This document shows, one piece after another, positions 37,636-48,364 of a stretch of 64,000 nucleotides of DNA. A program made the translations under genes and the position numbers. How positions within the stretch are numbered: the first letter of the stretch is position 1; each line of letters starts with the position of its first letter. The notes beneath the pieces are model-generated. The model saw only the letters and a list, made by a program, of their open reading frames with translations. It searched no databases and was not told the origin of the DNA. This DNA comes from Homalodisca vitripennis (taxonomy: Eukaryota; Arthropoda; Insecta; Hemiptera; Cicadellidae), in contig NW_025777491.1 in assembly GCF_021130785.1 (NCBI RefSeq), forward strand, positions 32,004-96,003. The letters run 5' to 3'.

Positions 37636-37955
37636 ATTTTATAACAGGTATATTTTTTCAATTTACAACTTAATTTATCGTAATGCCATTTGAATGTTAC
37701 AATATTTTTTGTTCATCCTTCAGGAGTATACACAAACAAATTAGATGATTTTCTGATAGGGCTGAAGTATAATAAGTGACCTCCATCACAATCGAATTAT
37801 TGATATTTCTGAATAGCCTATATAACTACTATCCGAATTAGATTTATAGTTATGTAAAGGCTGAAGTATAATAAAGCGGCCACCATCACAATCGAATTAT
37901 TGATATTTCTGAATAGTCTATCTATACTACCGAATTTCATTAAAGTTAATTAAAA
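37636..37955 (+). repeat. Inverted repeat arm, partner of about 41655-41972
   Basis: Blocks including CAACTTAATTTATCGTAATG, ATCCTTCAGGAGT, AACAAATTAGATG, GATAGGGCTGAAGTATAATAA and two ~100-bp motif copies recur in reverse complement and in mirrored order in 41655-41972. Confidence 0.85.
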
Positions 37956-38009
37956 ATTACAGTATAGTATCGGAACTGGCCAACAGAATTTAATTTTATC
38001 TAAAATACT

Positions 38010-40025
38010 CAATAAGTATTCTGTATAGGGCTGAAGTATAATAAGTGGCCACCATCACAATCGAATTATAGATATTTCTGAATAGCCTATCTAAACTAAT
38101 AAAATGGTGAACTGAATTAGATTATAGATATTTAAAGGCTGAATTATAATAAGCGGCCAAACATCGCAATCAAATGATTGATATTTCTAATTAGCCTATC
38201 TAAACTACCGAATTTCATTATCTTTATATTTATATTTCTTGTGTGCGTGTGTATGGAGCTGAAACTCCTCCTAAGTGGGTGGACCATCTTGGAATGTTTA
38301 CATTGTATCCAGCAGAATGCGCTACGATCACAGTTTCCAAATGTTTTTCTATTTTTAACTCCAGGTTTTCCTGACAGTTTTTGCTGCTATCAGATATGTG
38401 TGTTGTTTTTGTAACATCGTGTAATTATTGTGTGAGTGCTAATTGTAATATTACATTAATAGAGATTGAAGATGTTTGAAGTACATAAAAAAACTACAGT
38501 CATTCCATTGAAGTTATTGAACTAATTTTTGAAAATTTATTGAACGAAGTGAGTATATTGGTCGCATAACCTAAGTAGCATACAAAATCAAAAGGTTGTA
38601 TTTCTATGTGTGAATAACTATTGTTAACAGTTTGTTCACATAAGTTCAAATTAAAGTAGCATATAAATCACATGATTTGAATAACTATTCGTCCTCTTCC
38701 ACGAAGACGTGGAATTTTTCTGTAAAAATAAAATTCTGTATAATAGTACACAATGAATATGAGTAACACTTATTGAATATGTAATTTTAATTAAGTAACT
38801 TCTAGATAAAAATGTATAACAACATAGACTACAGTATCTAAAATACTGAAGAAGTATTCCCTATAGGTCTACTGTACAATAAGTGGCCACCATCACAATC
38901 GAATTATTGATATTTCTGATTAATCTATCTAAACTACCGAATTACATTATAATTATTTCAAATTACACTATAGTATCAGAACTGGCCAACAGAATTTAAT
39001 TTATCTAATTTACTAAATAAGTATTCCCTATAGGTCTGAAGTACAATAAATGGCCACCATCACATCGAATTATTGATATATCTGAATAGCCTATCTAAAC
39101 TACTAAAAATGATGAACTGAATTAGATTATAGTTATTTAAAGGCTGAATTATAATAAGCGGCCAACATCGCAATCAAATATTGATATTTCTAATTAGCCT
39201 ATCTAAACTACCGAATTTCATTATCTTTATATTTATATTTCTTGTGTGCGTGTGTATGGGAGCTGAACTCCTCCTAAATGGGTGGAACCATCTTGGAATG
39301 TTTTACATTGTATCCAGCAGAATGCGCTACGATCACAGTTTCAAATGTTTTCTATTTTTAATTCCAGGTTTTCCTGACAGTTTTTTTCTGCTATCAAATA
39401 TGTGTGTTTGTTTTGTAACATCGTGTAATTATTGTGTGAGTGCTAATTGTAATATTACATTAATAGATGATTGAAGATGTTTGTAGTACATAAAAAAACT
39501 ACAGTCATTCATTGAAGTTTATTGAACTAATTTTGAAAATTTATTGAACGAAGTGAGTATATTGGTCGCATAACCTAAGTAGCATACAAATCAAAAGGTT
39601 GTATTTCTAATGGTGTGAATAACTATTGTTAACAGTTTTGTTCACATTAGTTCAAATTAAGTAGCATATAAATCACATGATTGAATAACTATTTCGTCCT
39701 CTTCCACGAAGACGTGGAATTTTTCTGTAAAAAATAAAATTCTGTATAATAGTACACAATGAATATGAGTAACTTATTGAATATGTAGTTTTAATTAAGT
39801 AACTTCTAGATAAAAATGTATAACAACATAGACTACAGTATCTAAAAATACTGAAGAAGTATTCCCTATAGGTCTACTGTACAATAAGTGGCCACTATCA
39901 CAATCGAATTATTGATATTTCTGATTAATCTATCTAAACTACCGTGAATTACATTATAATTATTTCAAATTACAGTATAGTATCAGAACTGGCCAACAGA
40001 ATTTAATTTATCTAATTTACTAAAT
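38010..40025 (+). repeat. Tandem duplication, period about 1003 bp (two full units)
   Basis: Unit 1 is about 38010-39012 and unit 2 about 39013-40025. A third, partial unit follows to about 40220. The same landmarks recur at a constant offset of about 1003: TCTTTATATTTATATTTCTT, ATCCAGCAGAATGCGCTACG, TTCCACGAAGACGTGGAA and AACTGGCCAACAGAATT. Each unit contains the family-A Helitron 5' end but no CTAG end. Differences between units are mainly single-base indels in homopolymers. The units also contain the near-palindrome TTCCACGAAGACGTGGAA. Confidence 0.92.
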
Positions 40026-40229
40026 AAGTATTCCCTATAGGTCTGAAGTACAATAAATGGCCACCATCACAATCGAATTATTGATATATCTGAATAGCCT
40101 ATCTAAAGTACTAAAATGACAATCCAAATTATAGTTATTTTAAGGCTGAAGTATAATAAGCAGCCATCATCTCAATCGAATTATTGATATTTCTGAGTAG
40201 CCTATTTAATTTTAAACCAATTCCTACAT

Positions 40230-42720
40230 TATTAACAATAGTTATTGACACATGTGATTCTCTATTAATTTAATATTACAATTAGCACTCACACAATAAT
40301 TACACGATGATACAAAACAACACACAAATTTGATAGCAGCACAAACTGTCGGGGAAAACCTGGAATTAAAATAGAAAAAACATTTGAAACTGTGATCGTA
40401 GCGCATTCTGCTGGATCCAATTTAAAACATACCAAGAATAAAAAACAATTTAATTATAAAAAAAAAAATTAACTGACAATCAATCACTGCACACTTAATA
40501 TTTACGAATTTCAGTTAAAAGTGTATTTTACTAAAACTTCCAATTTTTATATCTGGATAACCTCTATTGATATTCCTGATTAGCCTATCTAAACTACCGA
40601 ATTTCATTATAGTTATTTAAAATTACAGTATATTATCAGAACTGGCAAACAGAATTTTAATTTAAAACCAATTCCTACACTATTAACAATAGTTATTCAC
40701 ACATGTGATTTGTATGCTACTTAATTTGAACTTATCTAACCAATTTTGACTGCAGATTAAAAATGTAAATTACAACAAATTATTTGAAATCCATTAGTTT
40801 AAAACTTGATTGTCTAAAATGTTAAAAATAGTTATTCACACATAGAAACACAACCTTTTGATTTGTATGCTACTTAGGTTATTTGAGGTAATGCGACCAA
40901 TAATCTCTATTAATGTACTATTACAATTTTTTAGCACTCACACAATAATTACACGATGTTCTATTTTTATTTTCTTCTTTTTGCCTGTTGGCTGGCCTTT
41001 ATAAACTTATAACGCGGCCACGTAGTACACTTTTTATAACTTCATTCTATTATATTTTAATGTTATTTGCCGTATTTACTTTTGAAAACATGAACCTTAC
41101 AAAACAACACACACACATTGATATGTGCTAACTGTCGGGAAAACCTGGAATTAAAATAGAAAAACATTTGAAACTGCGATCGTAGCGCATTCTTCCAAGA
41201 TCAACACTTAATAATTTACTAAGAATTTCACTTAAAAAGCTAAAACTTCCAATTTTATATCTGGATAATCTCTATCCTCCAAAGTGAGTACAGAATATAT
41301 TGAAATAAGAAGTGTTGTTATTTTTATATGTTTATGCTTACTCTATACTTTCAAGACTATAATTTGATTAAACGTATGGCTGTGTTGTAATATTATAATG
41401 TTTACATAGAACAATTGGTGAAAATTTAACTATGGCAATCTGCATTAGACTACTGATCAAGCACTTTATAATAACGTAATCTAAATGTAAACAAATGTTT
41501 CTGCCTCTTTGGTAAACTTCAGCTGAAAATATTCACAGCTGTTAAGTATCAGTTCACTTTGTATTACGTGTCGTAGCGCAGTCTGTCGGATCCAATATAA
41601 AACACTCCAAGATCAACAATTTATAATTAAAAATTTAATTAAAATTTGACCTATTCGGTATAAATAACTATAATGAAATTCAGTAGTTTGGATAGGCTAT
41701 TCAGAAATATCAATAATTCGATTGTGATGGTGGCTGCTTATTATACTTCAGCCTTTAAATAACTATAATCCAATTCGGATCTAGTAGTTTGAATAGGCTA
41801 TTCAGAAATATCAATAATTCGATTGTGATGGAGGCCACTTATTATACTTCAGCCCTATCGGAGAACCATCTAATTTGTTTATGTACACTCCTGAAGGATT
41901 ACCAAAAAATATTGTACATTCAATAGCATTACGATAAATTAAGTTGTCAATTTAAAAAATATACTTGTTATAAAAATTAGTAATTTAAAATTACAGTATA
42001 ATGTCGGAACTGGACAACAGAATTTAAATTAAAACCAATTCCTACACTATTAACAATAAGTAGTTATTCACACATGTGATTTGTATGCTACTTAATTTGA
42101 ACTTAATGTGACCAATTCTGACTGCATATTAAAAAAATGTAAATTACAACAAATTATTTTAAATCCAATTAGTTTGAAACTTGATTATCTAAACTGTTAA
42201 CAATATTCACACATAGAAACACAACCTTTTGATTTGTATGCTACTTAGGTTATTTGAGGTATGCGAACAATATACTCACTTCAATAAATATGCAAAATGA
42301 GTTCAATAACTTTAATAAATAACTATAGTTTTTTATGCACTTTAAACATCTTCAATCTCTATTAATGTATTATAAACAATTAGCATTCACACAATAATTA
42401 CAGAATGTTACAAAAACAACACACAAATTTGATAGCAGCACAAAATGTCGGGAAAACCTGGAATTAAAATAAAAAACATTATGGCTGTGTTGTAATATAT
42501 AATATTTACGTAGAACAATGGGTGAAACTTCATCTTTGCAATCTGCATTACACTACTGATCAAGCACTTTACAAATTTAAAATATGAACTTTCTAAATTA
42601 TAATGTGAACAAATGTTTCTCCCTCTTTGATTGAACTTCAGCTGAAAATATTCACGTATCATTCACTTTATATTACGTGTCGTTCGTGGCGCAGTCTGGC
42701 GGATCCAATGTAAAACACTC
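40230..42720 (-). repeat. Facing tandem array in the opposite orientation, period about 1.1 kb
   Basis: Reverse-complement copies of parts of the 1003-bp unit start near 40255, 40915 and 42355 (blocks AATTAGCACTCACACAATAA, CGGGAAAACCTGGAATTAAA, GATCGTAGCGCATTCTG). A further direct repeat offset by about 1108 bp is 41373-41590 versus 42481-42700 (ATGGCTGTGTTGTAATAT, CTACTGATCAAGCACTTTA, GGCGCAGTCTG/GCGCAGTCTG). Copies are diverged and partly deleted. Confidence 0.8.
40961..41098. repeat. 138-bp insertion in one inverted copy
   Basis: The homologous copies near 38420, 39425 and 42405 read ...CGATGTTACAAAAC... or its reverse complement. Here the sequence is interrupted between GATGTT and ACAAAAC by 138 bases, including GGCTGGCCTTTATAAAC and ACGCGGCCACGTAG. 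It could be a small inserted element; only a 2-base TT flanks both sides. Confidence 0.6.
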
Positions 42721-42909
42721 CACCATCAACAACAATTTATTATTAAAAAATTAATTTAATAAACTATTAAAATTGGACCGAATTATGAATCTAAACCATT
42801 CTCGGATCCAACTGAAGACACACAAAAAGTTTCATTAAAATCGGTCCACACACGTTTAGGAGGAGTTCATTAACATACACACGCACACAAGAAAATATAT
42901 ATATAAAGA

Positions 42910-45900
42910 TATCATTGCAAATTTTACATTTTATCCTAGGATTAATTATCATGACAAAGTACACTTAGCTTATCACTCACGCTATATTTTGTAACAAAAA
43001 GGAGTAAATTCTTTTGTAATATTCTATAAGTTAGATTATTTTTCAATTACTAAGGACAAAAAGTTTTTGTTTAACGTAAAATAGAATTAGACAAACGTTT
43101 TGCAGTTAAAATTAAATAAATACTGTTGTTTTTTAGGTATGTATATTCTTCAAAACACAGTAGATAACATAAATAGAGATCCTGATGATCTAGCAGTGCA
43201 ATAAATTTTCTATTTGATATAGTAAAAAAATGTTAGAATAATAAATTATACTTTCTTAAATGATAACTATTCCAACATTCTCGCATAGTCTTCAGGTTTT
43301 ACTATTGGACCCTTTTAATGTAGCATGAATGAAGATTTTCTTACTGGAGTATGCGATGAACAACTGACTTTATAATCCCAGTTTGGTGTTCTATGCGTCT
43401 TATTTGTTATCGCGTTAATTCTTTAAATTTTATGATAAATTATTTACAAAATGAAATAAATAATATTATATTTAGTTATTGGTATGTTCAGATGCAATTG
43501 TAACAGAAGGAAATTGACAGGTAAATACACTTGTGCCAATAGCAAAGGTTCCCTTTATAAAAAAAATAAATCTCATGCCTTTTTCAAATCGGAGTGAAAT
43601 TTCATCTATAGCATAACCTGCTATTAATTACGGTTTCACTTCGATTTTAAGAAACAGTATAATCAAGGTGGTGTTTTAGAAGAAGTAATTACTTGTTACT
43701 AAGGTGTAGTTGGATAATTATAGAAACAGAACACATCAGTACATTATCAAAAGGCTGCCAACACAAGGCACGTACAGCCATCTCACGCACAATAGTATAG
43801 GAGTAAATAATTCTGAAAGATATCGGTGTCGGTTACTTCCGACTAATTTCCCGAGCAGAAATATTTGGCCACGCTCCATTCTGTTTGCCAACATGTTTTG
43901 CGTTATCCAATTGGGAACATATATTGGAAGTTTACAATAAACTCCAGTACTATACATATTTTCAGTGTCAACTGAACAAGGATATAAATTATGAGGGACT
44001 GTAAATTCTTTCATATAGATAGATTACCATGTGCTATAAAATACAGTTTATTTAGACAGAAATCTGTATAGGTCTAACAAATTGTAAACCAAAAATAAAA
44101 CGGCTTATGTGTTCACTTTAAGTATTGCTATGGCTGCAATTCCATCGCAAGTTTACCGTGAATGACATTCAATTACAGGCAACGAGTGATAAAAAAACGT
44201 TGATATAGTGGTACGCAAAACGTAAGTTTCCCTACACATTAATTATCTTATAGAGCACAAGACACATTTATTTGTGTGCGCTCATTCCTACAGTTAAAGG
44301 TGATTGGACGCATTTTCACCTTTAAATATTATAAGTGTCTTATTCCATCAAGTTTAATAGGATAATATGATACTGCACGAAAATTGGATTAATACAGAAT
44401 AATACACAAAATCAGTCATGTTAAGCATTCGGTACGCGTGAATACCAATGATGATACTATGGAGTTTTATTTAGATTACATTTATTAGGCACAGTTTTCC
44501 CGACCTAAAAGAGAGCATTTTTACTTTGTATAATCATAACTATATCTTTCTAGTTAACACTAAATCATTATTTGTATTACATTGTAATACATCTTTTTAC
44601 AGATTAAGATACCTACTTTAATTGCTTATAGATTAAAAGGTTTGGATAAATATTATTTTAAGTTTCAATTCACAGCTAACATTTAATTGATGACAAAGTA
44701 CAATACTTAACTTGATTACAAAATACCTGGAGACGGCATCTTTGATGTTGGAAGGCCTCGTGTATAAAAATAAAATTATTGAATAATATTGTGAATTTTC
44801 TTTCATCATCTATTAGGAAAAAAATAATAGTATGTTCAAACATTGGTGGTTGGTTCCAATAGAAAACAAATAAAATATCAAATGAAGTTACATTCTGAAA
44901 CATCAACATACAGGCTTCAGATAAAGTATTACCACAAGTGTGTACAGTAACACGAATTATTAAGTACTTTCAGCTGTTACATGCAAAAAAGCAGATTGGT
45001 AATCAGCAATTACTCATTATCAACAACTCTTTTAGTGCACTTTATGCGAGGCATGGCGTCCAGGAACGTTTATACTACTCAGCTTATATTGGTCGTAGCG
45101 GATAAACCTGATATTTTCATTTAAAAGTAACCTATATTTTAATATTCTATTAAAATTTCACAAAATTCTTATTTTTAGATTAGAACTTAAACATTTTGTA
45201 TGAGGGCAATTTTGAAATCTGAAGTCTTAAGTAGACAACAATATTCTCAAAGTTTGAATGATACAGTGAGGTCAGGGATATTCCGGGAGAATATATCCGG
45301 GATTGAATTTAAAAATTTAGAATTTATTTTATACTAACTTTATTCCTATCAATTCTCTCAGAAATTAATTTCCTGCAATATTCGTTGATGGGTTTTATGC
45401 AAGTGTTAGCCATTAAATGAAATTATAGCACCTCAAACGTGAACTACATGTTTTTACAGTACATTTTTGTTTGTTAAAGCTAGTTAATTTACAAAATAAG
45501 TGACATAGATACGGGACCTAATTGTTTAATTTTTCAGGTCATAAATCACATTAAATGACCAAATGATTGTGATAATTATCGTTGTAATGGTTTTAGCTCT
45601 GGTTCATTTAATCGTTAGAGTGAAAAATCTGTGCGAAATGTTTTGCTAGCCTTATACCACCCATGAAGCATTTCCAGACATACGTTTGTATGAACTTTTT
45701 GTCTTGTTTATAGGTCTATCATCGTCTGTTAAAGATTTTTACTTTCTTTCCAGACCACTCTAAATACCTTTCTTCAATATAAATAAATACGATTTTCCTA
45801 AAATAACACAAACAAACAGACTTACCGTCTAAACAGATTACTTTACTAGTTATTTCTGTTCTAGTTAGGATCCTGACAAATCCAATGGTGAAATGTAGAG

Positions 45901-48270
45901 AAAGTAGTTTATAGATACCCTGTATAATATCAAACATTAAAATTGGGTTATCGAATAGTATCATACCTTTAAACCTATTGAAACAATTATCCTTAATTAT
46001 TCTCATATGTATTAAAAGTAGATTTATTTGAGATTTTTAAGCTCATCTTATTTTATGCCTCAGGTATAATTCAATCATATAAATATGAATGGAGCACATT
46101 TCCATATACATATCACACTCTCCAAATATGAATGAACGTGAGAAGCAAGTCAACCAGTGTCATCATAATCATATTGAGACCACCTTTCTGACTTGCACAT
46201 TCAATTTCCATCCTTTTGTGTGCATTCCGTAGCTTCTGAACACTATAAGGCGTAATTATTGATGTAAAATTTAAATTAATTTTTAGAAATTGTCATACCA
46301 CTCTTTATGCATGCTTGTCGAAAGACATTATCTTTCCAAATCTAAAAAAAGGGATTCGACAATGAGTATTTTTAATAGGCGTATATTAGTTATATAACGC
46401 CTTTCAGTACTAAAAAATTGTTAAAGTAGAGAGCTTCATGATACTTTTATTGAATTACTTCTAGCTTGTGTATAGGTTTAAAAAATTTGTTAGCATTATC
46501 TTAAAATGTCTATAGGAATAACCAATTATATTGAAAATGAAACTTGCTTATCTATATATTACTAAAATTTACAAAAAGGGAAGTTCCCATTTTCCTGTCG
46601 ATCTGCCAAGCACCACTGTGCCGGGATCAATCTCTCGGGCTGCCTGTATCCGAACAGTCTATTGACAGTTATTGTCAGTACAGCTGTTGCTGGTTATTAA
46701 ATCACGTGACTACCACTCCTGAACCAAGGCCAGACTATAATACAGGATGGATGCCTAATACTGTGATGTCACAGGACAAGACCTGACTGTTCTGCTTCAT
46801 TTAATAGGAATAAGCGTTCGCTTGGCGTCCAAATTGTTATATTTATAGATTTTCTTATGGAATTACTACAGCGTCCAGAGACACCACCACAAGTAACTAC
46901 ACAAAATCAAGGATAACCATGCAACAAACGAGTTTCTATTAACAAATGATTCGTGCGCTTATCTGCTGTTATAAACACGTGTAGAGTGTACAACAGGACG
47001 GATAGTGTGACGTAGTAACTGGTGGTGGGGAGAAGCAATCTGGCCTGTATGAATGTCTTAGTTTGCCTCAACAATCAGCACTATTTGAAGAAAATATTAT
47101 CATACAATAGACAGCGGTACATTTTATTAACAAGCAAAAATAGTAAATATAATATATGTATTCTACGCATATAAAATATGCTTAGCATAATTCTTAAGAC
47201 ACCGGTGTATAGTAGCCTACATATGGTACAGCAGTAAATAATAAATATTTATTTTATTGATTAAGTTTAGCCTTTCAATATTTTTTAAGTCAGAAATTTT
47301 TTTAATACAATATTTTATTAAATATTGTAGTAACATAAATAAAGCTAAAAAACTAAGTATACAAAAGTACTTCGAACAACGCTTCGGGAAAGTATTAATA
47401 ATAATATTACATAAGTAAAAAAATCCCCTTGAAGAAGGAAAATCATGAGTATTGTAATAAATATTTTACTAAGGGTAATTCCTTCTTGTTTTTTCAATTA
47501 TAAACATAATAGTTGTATTTGCCTTATGATGTTAGTAAAATATAATTTAAATATATTAAATATTATTTTAAACAATTGCTGACGGGGTAGTCAGGAAAAT
47601 GTATGTATGCGTAAACTGAAAAAGACTTCTTTGGTCGAAGAGCATCTGCATCTATCGTTTGTTTCTACTTCTGGTAAAAAAATTCTTGAAAATGTTAATA
47701 AAAAGTTTAAATAATCGTTTATATTACGTTTTTTGTAATGGAAGTTTTTTTATTTGGATTGAGAAAGAATAGTCACTGAAGCATTTTTGGTTCCATCCCT
47801 CTGTGTTTAGTTAAAACTCTCTAAAATGCTATTTATAATCTTACGGGAGCTAACTAGTTTCGGGTGCCTTAACGTGCTAACATTCACAACTTTTTTCATT
47901 AAGAAAACAATGCTATGCATAGATTACAATGTGAAGGCATGTTCAATGTAACGAAAATATGCTTCATAAATAGCAATAAATATAAATTAAATGGTATTTT
48001 AACTATAAAAATAATTTTTATATCTAAAGTTAATTCCTTACGACACGAATTGAACATTTTTTTATTTCGTACCTTGGTAAAAAGCGATATTTAAAATTAT
48101 ATAAAATAAACAAATGTGACTGAATAAATCATTGCATACTTCAACAATATGGGGGAGATCATGTATTTCCGCGTTTTATGAAGACTCAAAAGTTTTATTC
48201 ACCTAAAGCTTCTGGCCACACTCTATTAACTTCCAGTCAGTATTCACTTAAATTCTAGATGTTTTATATT
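42910..48270. other. AT-rich stretch with one GC-richer island
   Basis: No gene was recognised. 43700-44000 is open on both strands with no motif. 46590-46790 is a GC-richer island with an open plus frame (46544-46786: APLCRDQSLGLPVSEQ, TTPEPRPDYNTGWMP) that matches no family I know and lacks clear splice sites. Confidence 0.4.
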
Positions 48271-48358
48271 GTCAATGTCACGGTAAATTGGGTACCGTGG
48301 TTATCGCCAGATAACATTAAGTTTGCCTGCTGCTTGGATGGGTGACTGTTGGGTGAAT
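48271..48358 (+). pseudogene. 5S rRNA-like relic (pseudogene or 5S-derived SINE head)
   Basis: GCTTGGATGGGTGACTG (48332-48348) matches the conserved 3' half of eukaryotic 5S rRNA (CTTGGATGGGTGACCG). Upstream GGTTATCGCCAGAT and ATTAAGTTTGC line up with GGTTCTCGTCCGAT and GAAGTTAAGC. The start GTCAATGTC resembles GCCAACGTC. About 12-18 bases are missing between AAGTT and the TTGGATGGG block, and the 3' end is not 5S-like, so it is not a functional 5S gene. The retained part includes the internal control region used by RNA polymerase III, which is what 5S-derived SINEs (SINE3 type) keep. I cannot see a defined SINE body after it. Confidence 0.6.
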
Positions 48359-48364
48359 TTGTAC

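Larger units (their letters stand above)
37371..42909 (-). mobile_element. Helitron-like element, family A, 5.5 kb, with internal tandem and inverted duplications
   Basis: On the minus strand it begins A|TCTTTATATATATATTTT (TC at 42909-42908). It runs through TGTGTGCGTGTGTATG and CTCCTCCTAAACG to a 3' end GTCGGGTCTGCTAG|T at 37371. Insertion between A and T, a 5' TC and a 3' CTRR are Helitron features. A 6-bp hairpin (AGACGT/ACGTCT, 37385-37408) ends 14 bases before the 3' terminus, also as in Helitrons. No Rep-helicase was found, so it is non-autonomous. The interior contains further copies of the 5' end in the opposite orientation (near 38219 and 39222) inside a tandem array, and ~310-bp inverted arms near its left and middle parts. 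ORFs 38178-38414, 39181-39474 and 42408-42662 are repeats of one chance frame and are not counted. Confidence 0.65.

Noticed and set aside
38178..39474. Two similar ORFs (38178-38414 and 39181-39474) that look like a duplicated membrane protein gene
   Set aside because: They are the same chance frame in two copies of a 1003-bp tandem repeat and differ by frame-shifting indels. The hydrophobic start is encoded by the T-rich element terminus.
46544..46786. Possible gene in the GC-richer island at 46.6-46.8 kb
   Set aside because: There is no recognised family, no good splice sites, and the reverse strand is equally uninformative. It is kept only as a note in the stretch description.
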